A stretch of 36,987 nucleotides of DNA from JASGCP01 sp965263285 (lineage in GTDB: Bacteria; Bacteroidota; Bacteroidia; Chitinophagales; Chitinophagaceae): NCBI GenBank assembly GCA_965263285.1, contig CBDHHD010000009.1:1-36987 (forward strand). Reading direction: 5' to 3'. The position numbers and the translations under genes are program-made. Below, piece after piece: positions 15,929 through 22,660 of this stretch. The stretch's first letter is position 1, and every line of letters begins with the position of its first letter. The notes under the pieces were generated by a model. It did not search any database and had not been told where the DNA came from. It was given only the letters and a program-made list of their open reading frames with translations.

Positions 15929-15999
15929 AAAACCCTCTAAGATTAGAGGGTAAGTTTTTTTACAAATTTAATATGTATCTTTATACTAATGCAAAGGTA
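15921..15999 (-). ncRNA. mini transcription unit 1 (promoter box, short RNA, terminator)
   Basis: On the minus strand a TACCTTTG box (15992-15999) is followed after 40 nt by the hairpin at 15932-15951 and a T tract. If transcribed, the RNA would be about 60-65 nt, mostly leader plus terminator. No -33 box is clear and no start-stop frame of note lies inside. The intervening sequence resembles that of unit 3. Confidence 0.35.
15932..15961 (+). terminator. bidirectional Rho-independent terminator
   Basis: ACCCTCTA (15932-15939), loop AGAT, TAGAGGGT (15944-15951), followed by a T7 run (15955-15961) on the plus strand and by a T-rich run on the minus strand. It ends the gene at 15491..15928 and also closes the minus-strand unit described next. 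Confidence 0.8.
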
Positions 16000-16029
16000 T
16001 TATTTTATTTTAATATATATATTTTTTTA

Positions 16030-16113
16030 AATAAAAAACCCCTATAGATATAGGGGTATTGTTTTTTATGACTAAATTATATTACACTTATTGTTATATG
16101 TTATGCGAAGATA
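16030..16113 (-). ncRNA. mini transcription unit 2
   Basis: A one-mismatch box TATCTTCG (16106-16113 on the minus strand) is followed after 48 nt by hairpin ACCCCTAT-AGAT-ATAGGGGT (16038-16057) and a minus-strand T tract. A T6 run on the plus side (16062-16067) could make the hairpin work in both directions. The architecture matches units 1, 3, 4 and 5. Confidence 0.35.
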
Positions 16114-16120
16114 GTAAATA

Positions 16121-16211
16121 AAAATTAAAAACCCCTATAAAAATAGGGGTAGTTATTTTTACTTTTAATAAATACAAATTTAATGTCTATCATTATGCTT
16201 TTGCAAATGTA
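16121..16211 (-). ncRNA. mini transcription unit 3
   Basis: Box TACATTTG (16204-16211, minus) is followed after 53 nt by hairpin ACCCCTAT-AAAA-ATAGGGGT (16131-16150) and a T-rich tail. The stretch between box and hairpin shares the 'ATTAAATTTGTA' core and the 'TTTGCA' start with unit 1, suggesting the two arose by duplication. Confidence 0.35.
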
Positions 16212-16226
16212 GTATTATTTTTTGGA

Positions 16227-16318
16227 ATAAAAAAACCCTAATAAAAATTAGGGTAGTTTGATAATATTTTTTATTATCTATAAAATTAAAAAAAAACATA
16301 AATACAAATGCAAACATA
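16227..16318 (-). ncRNA. mini transcription unit 4
   Basis: Box TATGTTTG (16311-16318, minus), 56 nt, then hairpin ACCCTAAT-AAAA-ATTAGGGT (16235-16254) and a T7 tract. It has the same order and spacing as the other units. Confidence 0.35.
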
Positions 16319-16504
16319 CGAAACAAAAAACAAATATGTTTAAAAAAAGCATTTATCAATAGACAAATACAATACCTCTATTTTGCACGGAAACGGGGTA
16401 AATTTGGCAAAAGTATTTTTTTACGAGTAAATACTCAATAATGCATTTTTTAGTCTAATTTTTAAATATTAACGCATTAACATTTTGTTGTGAAAAACAC
16501 TTAA

Positions 16505-16740
16505 CCGCACTTTTTCCGCACTTTTTTTTCGGAAAACCGCGTCAGGCCTGAAAGCTTCACTTTTTCCCTACCCTCTATATATATATATATATATTAACAT
16601 GTATATAACATATACTTATATATATATTTTTTTTTTTAATTAAATAGGAAAAAGTTAGGCCGTTAGGCCTATCAATGCTTTTACTATTAAAAAGTTAGGC
16701 ATAAAGTTAGGCTTAAATTATTAAAAGTGAGGCTTAAATA
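16505..16740. other. candidate replication origin (iteron-like repeats and AT tract)
   Basis: The 1.07-kb gap between 15928 and 17003 holds no credible gene. Besides the hairpin units it contains CCGCACTTTTT twice (16505-16526), TTTTCCG/CGGAAAA inverted arms (16512-16536), palindrome TCAGGCCTGA (16542-16551), an alternating TA tract (16576-16595), and GTTAGGC at 16654, 16662, 16694 and 16706 with GTGAGGC at 16727. Three of the repeats extend to AAAGTTAGGC (16651, 16691, 16703). Direct repeats beside an easily melted tract next to a helicase gene are the usual layout of an origin. No initiator gene other than the helicase is evident. Confidence 0.45.
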
Positions 16741-16847
16741 TTTTTTATTTTAACATATTAACATTTTATTTACATTTGTTGTTTTTTTTTAAAAATAATT
16801 CGTTTTATAGTTTTTTTAACAATTATTTTACAATATTCAAAAAAATG

Positions 16848-16930
16848 GCAAAAAAAAACTCCTCTTAGAAAAGAGGAGTGTCCCCAGAAAATTAAAAAAA
16901 AATTGTTGCTTATTAGTAAAAGCAAAAATA
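16848..16930 (-). ncRNA. mini transcription unit 5, beside the helicase promoter
   Basis: Box TATTTTTG (16923-16930, minus), 43 nt, then a 9-bp hairpin ACTCCTCTT-loop-AAGAGGAGT (16858-16879) and a T8 tract on the minus strand only. The tract is not mirrored on the plus side, so this terminator points leftwards although both flanking genes run rightwards. It must therefore serve a minus-strand transcript that starts between here and the helicase gene. Confidence 0.45.
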
Positions 16931-16940
16931 CAATTTTTTT

Positions 16941-16969
16941 TTTGATTTACGAATTAATTATTATTTTTG
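16941..16969 (+). promoter_or_regulatory. promoter of the helicase gene
   Basis: TTTG (16941-16944), 17-nt spacer, TATTTTTG (16962-16969), 33 nt before the ATG at 17003. Both boxes fit the Bacteroidota promoter consensus. It lies back to back with the minus-strand box of unit 5. Confidence 0.6.
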
Positions 16970-17002
16970 CCATTCACCCCAATTTAAATTTAAAAAAAAA
17001 GT

Positions 17003-18427
17003 ATGCAAAATCAAAAATATACATCTGAAGAAATAGAAAAAATGATTGTTGAAAAATCAAATTTACCATTAAACAACGACGAAAAAAGCAAAATTTATAC
17101 ATATATAAAAGTCACGGAAAATATAACGAAAAGCTCTTTAATGCAAGTGTATTGTACGACTAATAAAATATATAAATTAGACTCGTTAATAATAGTTCGT
17201 TTTTTAGATGAAAAATTTTACGAATTTGTTGTATTTATTGAAATTGTGGAAGATTTCTTAAAGTTGCTATTAAGTTTCCCTTTAGATAAAAAGATTAGCG
17301 AATGCATTAAGAAAATTGAGTCGTTAGCGGGTGTAAGAGATTATTCTATTTATTTTCCTTCGTTACCTGAAGAATTAGTTATTAAGACAGAAACAGATTA
17401 TATACCTTTTTCTAATACGATTGTAGATGTGGAAGACAAGAAAGAAAAAATAATAATAAATAAAAAAAATATAATAAACAATGATTTCGAGTATTTAGAT
17501 GACAAGACTTCCATTTTTGAGCAGTTTGTTGACAAGGCTTTTTTGGATAGTTATCTTGCTAAGGTAACTATTGGCTATTTATGTAGCGTTGCTAAGATGA
17601 AATTTTTTAATAAGTTAGTGATAATTGAAGACCAAGCATCTAACGACAATAATAGCACAGATGGAAGGAGAGGTAAGAGTTTGCTTATTAATACTCTTAT
17701 TAAGTCTAAAATGCTAAATAGCTTCTATATAAATGGCAAAGAGTTTACATTTGAAAATAGGTTTAAATTTTCGGGTTATGAGTACAAAAAAAGTCCTTGC
17801 GTGTTTATTGACGATGTAGCTCGTAGTTTTGATATGGAGTTGCTATTTAGTTGCATAACGCAAGATATTATAACCGTAGAGAGTAAGAATAAGAACAGAT
17901 TAGATATAGATGGATGTCCGAAGTTTGTTTTGACTTCTAATAGGCCTATTAAGATAGATAGTGGTAGTGCTTCGGCAAGAGTTATTAAGTTGGTTATGAG
18001 TGATTACTTTAGTGTTGATTATACTCCATTAGATGAGTTCGGTTGTGTTTTTATTGATGAGTGGGATAAAGATGAAAAAAACAGGTTTTACTCTTTTATT
18101 ATTAAATGCATTTGTCTTTTTATTGATGATTGTAATTATGAAATAAAGCAAGATTTTAATAATGATGTAATTAAATCGCAAAATAATATATCAATAGCAG
18201 GAAGTTATGGGGTTGAATTTATTGATTTTATTAATGAAAATATAAAAGAAAACATGAAAATAGAAGATGCTTATCATTTATTTGTTTCGTGGTGTAACAA
18301 CTTAAATCATAATGTCATACAAATAAATTATTTTTCTAAAAAAGTGCAAATTATTACGGGTATGATATCTTATAGACCTTCGCATAATGTAAAAAGAATT
18401 TTTATTTTCAAAAAAAACATAAAATAA
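17003..18427 (+). CDS. SF3-type replicative helicase
   Basis: A 474-aa AAA+/superfamily 3-type helicase, likely the replication helicase. Walker A is 'GRRGKSLL' (221-228), Walker B 'CVFIDDV' (266-272), motif C 'KFVLTSNRP' (307-315, Asn sensor) and the probable arginine finger is in 'SASARVIKL' (322-330). The N-terminal 200 residues are divergent, with no primase motifs that I can see, so a fused primase is unlikely. The C-terminus is a small basic winged-helix-like stretch ending in Lys-rich sequence. It is the first gene of the plus block, next to the origin-like region. D5/DUF5906-type phage helicases are the closest known group. Confidence 0.8.
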   Translation: MQNQKYTSEEIEKMIVEKSNLPLNNDEKSKIYTYIKVTENITKSSLMQVYCTTNKIYKLDSLIIVRFLDEKFYEFVVFIEIVEDFLKLLLSFPLDKKISECIKKIESLAGVRDYSIYFPSLPEELVIKTETDYIPFSNTIVDVEDKKEKIIINKKNIINNDFEYLDDKTSIFEQFVDKAFLDSYLAKVTIGYLCSVAKMKFFNKLVIIEDQASNDNNSTDGRRGKSLLINTLIKSKMLNSFYINGKEFTFENRFKFSGYEYKKSPCVFIDDVARSFDMELLFSCITQDIITVESKNKNRLDIDGCPKFVLTSNRPIKIDSGSASARVIKLVMSDYFSVDYTPLDEFGCVFIDEWDKDEKNRFYSFIIKCICLFIDDCNYEIKQDFNNDVIKSQNNISIAGSYGVEFIDFINENIKENMKIEDAYHLFVSWCNNLNHNVIQINYFSKKVQIITGMISYRPSHNVKRIFIFKKNIK

Positions 18428-18501
18428 TTAAATATTTTTACCCTCTGAAACTCAATGAAATCAATGGTTTTCAAACTTTAACAAAAGATTAACAAAGAAT
18501 A

Positions 18502-18534
18502 TTTGGAAAAGTTTAAAAAAATGTTGTATCTTTG
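18502..18534 (+). promoter_or_regulatory. promoter of the early recombination/TPR operon
   Basis: TTTG (18502-18505), 21-nt spacer, TATCTTTG (18527-18534), followed by a 41-nt A/T leader to the ATG at 18576. This is the clearest promoter in the window. Genes from 18576 to 26141 all run the same way with small gaps, so it may drive most of them. Confidence 0.65.
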
Positions 18535-18575
18535 TGGTGTCAAATTAATAATTACAAATTTAAAATTAAAAAAAA

Positions 18576-18968
18576 ATGAAAAAGTTAACAAACAGACAGA
18601 TTTCAGACTTACAACAAATATTAGATGATATGCACAACGACCCACACTGTGACAATGGGCAAGGGCAATGGCTTAATTTTGTTGTATGGGTAAGAGACAT
18701 AATTCAGATGGCCATAGACCAAAGAGATGGCCAAATTATTATTGATGCTTTTGCTGACGGGAATTTTCAAGACTTTGGGGCGTGTAGTGTAGTTAGTCCT
18801 AAAAAGCCAAAAAAGGCCACTGCTAAGGCCACTGCTAAGGCCACTGTTGCTAATACTACACCTACTACTACTACTACTACTGATACACCTACTACTACTA
18901 CTACTACTGCTAATGCTTCTACTTTTATCCCTAAAAGGAGACAAGCAATTGCAAGAATTAAAATTTAA
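18576..18968 (+). CDS. hypothetical protein with Thr-rich repeat tail
   Basis: A 130-aa protein. Residues 1-75 are a compact domain with helices and Asp/Gln ('QISDLQQILDDMHNDPHCDN', 'WLNFVVWVRDIIQMAID'). Residues 76-120 are a low-complexity tail of KATAKAT and T6-type runs with Pro, ending in a basic 'PKRRQAIARIKI'. I recognise no family. It is the first gene after the strongest promoter, so it is probably expressed very early. The tail is coded by short tandem repeats that could change length. Confidence 0.65.
   Translation: MKKLTNRQISDLQQILDDMHNDPHCDNGQGQWLNFVVWVRDIIQMAIDQRDGQIIIDAFADGNFQDFGACSVVSPKKPKKATAKATAKATVANTTPTTTTTTDTPTTTTTTANASTFIPKRRQAIARIKI
18815..18908. repeat. short tandem repeats (12-mer and ACT trinucleotide runs)
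   Basis: About two and a half copies of GGCCACTGCTAA are followed by two runs of ACT/CTA triplets separated by TGATACACCT. The unit lengths are multiples of three, so copy change would keep the reading frame of the Thr-rich tail. Confidence 0.8.
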
Positions 18969-18990
18969 TCACAATTAAAAAATAAATATT

Positions 18991-19263
18991 ATGACACTTT
19001 TAGAAAAAATCCAACAAAAAGAAAGAAATAAAAATTTAAAAATTATCAGCAGAATAACGAAAGAAATTTATGCTGACAGGGAAAATCCATCACTCTACAA
19101 TCGTAGAGGAATTCTAAAATCTTGCTTAGAAGACTATATCGGCGCAATTGCGGACTATACTAAGGCAATAGAGTTAGATGCTAAATATGCGGAGCTTGAT
19201 AACATAGGCACGGCAGTGAAAGAGATTAAAAGAAATTTGCGAAGATTTAAAATAGAATTATAA
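18991..19263 (+). CDS. TPR protein 1 (short, without the shared C-terminal cap)
   Basis: A 90-aa protein with one good tetratricopeptide repeat at about 35-68 ('SLYNRRGILKSCLEDYIGAI', then DYTKAIELDAKY) and a basic helical start and end. Unlike the other six TPR proteins it lacks the C-terminal GD-x-(D/E)-GY motif, ending instead in 'KEIKRNLRRFKIEL'. The repeat is near-identical to those at 22.7-24.0 kb ('GAIADYTKAIELD'), so it was probably derived from them or vice versa. Its leader carries the CAATTAAAA element shared by other genes of this block. Confidence 0.7.
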   Translation: MTLLEKIQQKERNKNLKIISRITKEIYADRENPSLYNRRGILKSCLEDYIGAIADYTKAIELDAKYAELDNIGTAVKEIKRNLRRFKIEL

Positions 19264-19281
19264 CAATTAAAAATAAATAAC

Positions 19282-19938
19282 ATGGAAAATATGATAATTA
19301 GAGAGTTATCTGCTTTAAATGAGCAGGATCAAAACAATTGGGCAATACAGGTTTGCGAAAAGTATAAAATGGACATTTTGATGTGTCCGATAAGCTTTAT
19401 ACCTAATCCAAAAACTATGAAGATTATACCCTATTTAAATAGGTCGGGGAGTGAGCAGTTAATCTTTAATCATAAGATGAAGGTTAGTGTCTCTGAACCT
19501 TCCTTTATTAATAATGTTTGCATTGTAAAGGCAACTGTTACAATGCCAAATGGCGTAGTAAATGAAAATATTGGTTGCGTTAGTATAGAGGGTAAAAAAG
19601 GAGAAGAATTAGGAAACTGTATTATGAAAGCAGCAACGAAGGCTAAGAGAAGAGCAGTAATAGGAGCAGTAGGCTTAGGACTTCTTGATGAGTTAGAAGT
19701 GGAGGATATCAAATATACGGAAGTTAATAATACAAAACAGGTTAAAAATACACAACAAGTAACCCTTGTACCTGCGACTACAAAGCAGGAAGAAGAAATA
19801 ACATCGGCGCATGTTATGTTACAGACTACAACTGAAGGGCTAAATACTCTTTATAAGAAATTAACTGCTGAAAAGCAGAAGGAGTTAAAAAAATATTTCA
19901 CCATTAAAAAAGAACAAATTTTAAGTATTAAAAATTAA
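19282..19938 (+). CDS. probable Rad52-like single-strand annealing protein
   Basis: A 218-aa protein. The segment at about 95-140, with 'VNENIGCVSIEGKKGEELGN' and 'MKAATKAKRRAVIGAVGLGL' followed by LDELE, matches a phage family related to Rad52-type annealing proteins (gene with conserved K-A-x-T-K-A-x-R-R-A ... G-L-G-x-L-D-E). The N-terminal part is mixed alpha/beta; the tail (150-218) is Gln/Thr/Lys-rich and probably flexible. It lies in the same operon as a YqaJ-type exonuclease, forming an exonuclease-annealing pair for recombination-based replication. The annealing role is inferred from family resemblance and neighbours. Confidence 0.7.
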   Translation: MENMIIRELSALNEQDQNNWAIQVCEKYKMDILMCPISFIPNPKTMKIIPYLNRSGSEQLIFNHKMKVSVSEPSFINNVCIVKATVTMPNGVVNENIGCVSIEGKKGEELGNCIMKAATKAKRRAVIGAVGLGLLDELEVEDIKYTEVNNTKQVKNTQQVTLVPATTKQEEEITSAHVMLQTTTEGLNTLYKKLTAEKQKELKKYFTIKKEQILSIKN

Positions 19939-19950
19939 AAAAAAATAAAA

Positions 19951-20076
19951 ATGAAAAATAAAAATGAATTAATCAATGCGATAATTAAAGCCAAAGATAA
20001 GGCTCAGAAAAGAGCAGTAATAGGCTCAATAGGTCAAGGTATATTAGATGAGTCAAAATTAAACATTAAAAATTAA
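19951..20076 (+). CDS. 41-codon gene duplicating the annealing protein's core motif
   Basis: ATG at 19951, TAA at 20074-20076. Residues 6-37 ('ELINAIIKAKDKAQKRAVIG' onwards to LDESKL) align without gaps to residues 109-140 of the annealing protein just upstream, with 18 of 32 positions identical. The DNA shares a 14-base identical core (AGAGCAGTAATAGG). It has its own start and the usual A-rich leader, and ends in the same NIKN/SIKN-type tail. Either it is a remnant of duplication or a mini-protein that interferes with or assists the full-length protein. It is too short for usual gene calls. Confidence 0.65.
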   Translation: MKNKNELINAIIKAKDKAQKRAVIGSIGQGILDESKLNIKN

Positions 20077-20081
20077 AAAAT

Positions 20082-20738
20082 ATGAACACAATATATAAAA
20101 GTCTTACGGATGATATAGTAAGATGTTACAACAATAGAATTGATTTTTTTATCAATTTTAAAGATTATGAAGGAGCAATTGCAGATTACAAGAAAATAAT
20201 TGAATTAGAAAACAAAAAAAACAATTCTTACCTTAATTTTAAAATAGGTATTTGTTTTGAAAATTTAAATAGATTAGAAGATGCAATAGAGTATTTTAAT
20301 ATTGCAATTAAAGAAGATGATGATGTAGCTTTGTACTACTATCATAAAGGAATAGTTTTGCAAAAAATGAAAAAATATGAAGATGTTGCAATTACCTCTT
20401 TTAAAAAAGCAATAGAATTAAATATTAATGATGATGAGATTTATTTTTTAATTGCAGAGTCATATAAAAATTTAAATAGATATGATGAAGCCATAAGAAA
20501 TTACACACTATCAATAGAGTCCCACAAAAATGAAGAAATTTGTTACTATAATATAGGGATAATCTATTACGAATTAAAAGATTATAAAAAAGCTATTGAA
20601 AATTTTAATGAGGCAATTTGTTTATACATAAAAGACAAGTATGTTTATTATTATATTGCACATTCTAAAAATGCATTAGGAGACTTAGAAGGCTATATTA
20701 ATGACATGAGAAAATTCAATAACTTAAAAAACAATTAA
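20082..20738 (+). CDS. TPR protein 2 (six-repeat, most diverged)
   Basis: A 218-aa protein made of about six tetratricopeptide repeats ('FKDYEGAIADYKKIIELE', 'NRLEDAIEYFNIAIKED', 'NRYDEAIRNYTLSIES', 'LKDYKKAIENFNEAICLY' and others). It ends with the family cap 'ALGDLEGYINDMRKFNNLKN' (about 198-217). TPRs form a helical scaffold that binds other proteins. It is less repetitive at DNA level than the copies at 22.7-24.0 kb, so it is probably an older family member. No enzyme domain, signal peptide or membrane segment is present. Confidence 0.8.
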   Translation: MNTIYKSLTDDIVRCYNNRIDFFINFKDYEGAIADYKKIIELENKKNNSYLNFKIGICFENLNRLEDAIEYFNIAIKEDDDVALYYYHKGIVLQKMKKYEDVAITSFKKAIELNINDDEIYFLIAESYKNLNRYDEAIRNYTLSIESHKNEEICYYNIGIIYYELKDYKKAIENFNEAICLYIKDKYVYYYIAHSKNALGDLEGYINDMRKFNNLKNN

Positions 20739-20740
20739 AA

Positions 20741-21241
20741 ATGAAAGAATTATTAGAAGAGATAAAAAAAGTTTATCCAGCTAATTGGCTTTATGATGAT
20801 GAGCAAGACTTAATTTGTCATGATGAAGGAAGTGCATTGTATAACAACGATTATTGTATCTCTACACTTAGTAATGGATATCTTATTTATTGTAGTGGAT
20901 ATAGTTTTACTTTCCCTGAAAAGAAAGATTTGCTAATGACTTTAAAAAAATTTTATTCGCATGATACTAAAAAACAACCAAATAGTATTATAGAATTATT
21001 AGAAGAGATAAAAAAATCGTATCCAGCCAAATGGATATATGAGGACGAGACGCAAATTTTATACAATGGCGATGGATGTGCTAAAAAAGGAAATGACTAT
21101 TGTATGACAATCAATTATAGAGTTACACCATCAAAAAGATTTGATTATTATTGTATTAGGGGGACAAATTATGTTAAACTACTTAATACAAAACAAGAAT
21201 TTATAGAAGAATTAAAATCACTTTACAAAAAACACAAATAA
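20741..21241 (+). CDS. hypothetical protein made of two tandem copies of one domain
   Basis: A 166-aa protein. Residues 1-75 and 83-164 are copies of one domain: 'ELLEEIKKVYPANWLYDDE' against 'ELLEEIKKSYPAKWIYEDE', then 'NNDYCIST'/'GNDYCMTI', then a strand-rich part and a final 'LKKFYSH'/'LKSLYKK' helix. The DNA at the start of both copies is nearly identical, so the duplication is fairly recent. I do not recognise the domain; conserved W, D/E and C-Y residues stand out. It starts 2 nt after TPR protein 2 and ends 1 nt before the nuclease gene. Confidence 0.7.
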   Translation: MKELLEEIKKVYPANWLYDDEQDLICHDEGSALYNNDYCISTLSNGYLIYCSGYSFTFPEKKDLLMTLKKFYSHDTKKQPNSIIELLEEIKKSYPAKWIYEDETQILYNGDGCAKKGNDYCMTINYRVTPSKRFDYYCIRGTNYVKLLNTKQEFIEELKSLYKKHK

Positions 21242-21242
21242 C

Positions 21243-21860
21243 ATGATAACGCAAGAATTACAAAAAAATAGGATAGGAAAAATAACAGCTTCAAGTGTAT
21301 ACAAGCTAATGGGGGCAAAAGGCTTAGAAACCGAAACCGCAAAGACTTACATAAGAGAAGTATCTTGGTGTAAGATTACTGGACAATCTGTACCAGAAGT
21401 TAATAGCAGGGCAATAGATTGGGGAAATGAGAATGAGAGTAAAGCTATAAAAATTTTAGATGAATTTGATTATTTAGAAAAGCAAAAGCAGTGCTTTGAT
21501 GATTATGTGTGTGCGACTATTGATGCATACGATAACGATAGAAAAATAATATACGAGATTAAGTGTCCTTACTCACCATCTAATAGTATTGAAATGATAG
21601 AGCTTAGTAGCGAAGATGTTAAAAAGTCTTACCCTGAATACTATTGGCAAATTGCCATGCAATTCGCATACTTATATGAGCCAAAAGTAATTGCGAATTT
21701 GTGTGTGTATGATCCTCGCATTTCAATAAGCAAAGTTTTTATAAAACAATTAAATTTTAGTGAAGAGGACATAAATACACTAAGAGCACGAATATTTAAA
21801 GCTACAGAAAAGATAGAAGAAATAGTAAAATCCATTAACTCAAAAATATTAGACTTTTAG
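21243..21860 (+). CDS. YqaJ-type exonuclease (lambda exo-like recombinase)
   Basis: A 205-aa nuclease of the PD-(D/E)XK superfamily. Motifs: 'NRIGKITASSVYKLMG' (9-24), 'DWGNENESKAIKIL' with E63/E65 (59-72), 'ATIDAYDND' with D94, 'IIYEIKCPYS' with E105 and K107, and 'YYWQIAMQF' with Q136. These match YqaJ-like viral recombinases, 5'-3' exonucleases that make single strands for the annealing protein. Length is typical. It is in one operon with the putative annealing protein and the VRR-NUC-type nuclease. Confidence 0.88.
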   Translation: MITQELQKNRIGKITASSVYKLMGAKGLETETAKTYIREVSWCKITGQSVPEVNSRAIDWGNENESKAIKILDEFDYLEKQKQCFDDYVCATIDAYDNDRKIIYEIKCPYSPSNSIEMIELSSEDVKKSYPEYYWQIAMQFAYLYEPKVIANLCVYDPRISISKVFIKQLNFSEEDINTLRARIFKATEKIEEIVKSINSKILDF

Positions 21861-21862
21861 AA

Positions 21863-22330
21863 ATGCTACTATCAACAAACATTCGCACTTGTTATATAGA
21901 TGCGTATAATTACCGAAATAACAAGTACAAAAATATACCTGCTGAATACAAGGAATTTGGAAGTAAAAGTGTCCCTAATGATACTGCTAATGGTATAACG
22001 AAGTTTATCATAGACATATGTAACTGGTACAGTGAAAAGCTATGTATATGGGCTATCCGTGTGAACAATATACCGAGAGCAGTAGGAGTAAATAATGGCA
22101 AGATAAAATACGCATACTCTAATACGCAGAAGGGAATAAGCGATATAATAATCGTTTGGCTTGGCTTTGCGTATTTTATAGAGGTTAAAGCAGGCAACGA
22201 TAGGCAAAGCGAAGAACAAAAGAAATTCCAAAGAGATATACAACAGGCAAGAGGCGAGTACATTATTATTAGAAGCCGACTTGAATTTATCACATTTATT
22301 AACGAAAATTTAAAAAAAACATCAATATGA
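21863..22330 (+). CDS. VRR-NUC-type nuclease
   Basis: A 155-aa protein. The C-terminal half carries the VRR-NUC pattern: 'NTQKGISDIIIVWLGFAYFI' with D94, 'IEVKAGNDRQSEEQKKFQ' with E107, K109, Q115/Q119, and 'ARGEYIIIRS'. These enzymes are PD-(D/E)XK nucleases, often structure-specific or junction-resolving in phages. The N-terminal 50 residues have no match I recognise. It starts 2 nt after the exonuclease gene and overlaps the next TPR gene by 4 nt (ATGA), so the three are coupled. A junction resolvase function in late recombination is a fair inference. Confidence 0.82.
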   Translation: MLLSTNIRTCYIDAYNYRNNKYKNIPAEYKEFGSKSVPNDTANGITKFIIDICNWYSEKLCIWAIRVNNIPRAVGVNNGKIKYAYSNTQKGISDIIIVWLGFAYFIEVKAGNDRQSEEQKKFQRDIQQARGEYIIIRSRLEFITFINENLKKTSI

Positions 22331-22635
22331 AAGAAGAACAATATATGCAATACGGATGCTATAAACAAATGATTATCAATGCGGTTTTTGAGTTGAATAA
22401 AAAATTAGAATTAAACCCTAATGATGTTGATTTGCTTTTTAATAGGGCAACTCTTATTCATGATATGGAAGATTACAAAGAAGCTATTGAAGAGTACGAA
22501 AAAGTGTTACAATTAGATAAAAATAAGGTAGACTGTTATTACTATATAGCACATGCTAAAAAGGAATTAGGAGATATTGAATCGCATGATATGTATATTA
22601 AAAAATACAAAGAATTAAAAAAAAATAATTTATAA
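22327..22635 (+). CDS. TPR protein 3
   Basis: A 102-aa protein with about two TPRs (about 14-47 and 48-81: 'DVDLLFNRATLIHDMEDYKE', then 'AIEEYEKVLQLD') and the family cap 'KELGDIESHDMYIKKYKELK' (79-98). It is coupled by an ATGA overlap to the VRR-NUC-type nuclease. It is diverged from the three copies that follow, with a Cys/Tyr-rich start 'MQYGCYKQM'. Confidence 0.8.
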   Translation: MKEEQYMQYGCYKQMIINAVFELNKKLELNPNDVDLLFNRATLIHDMEDYKEAIEEYEKVLQLDKNKVDCYYYIAHAKKELGDIESHDMYIKKYKELKKNNL

Positions 22636-22660
22636 CAACTAAAAATTAAAAAACATCAAT

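Noticed and set aside
15921..16318. Evenly spaced repeats as a CRISPR array
   Set aside because: The repeats are hairpins with differing sequence, spacers are unlike in length and rich in A/T, no cas genes are present, and each hairpin has a terminator T tract.
16399..16406. TAAATTTG as a further plus-strand promoter
   Set aside because: It fits the -7 consensus, but the nearest TTTG is only 13 nt upstream and no gene follows for 600 bp; chance matches are expected in AT-rich sequence.
18621..18944. Ser-rich open frame on the minus strand
   Set aside because: It is the reverse of the ACT repeat tract in 18576..18968, which has a strong promoter and leader; the minus frame has neither.
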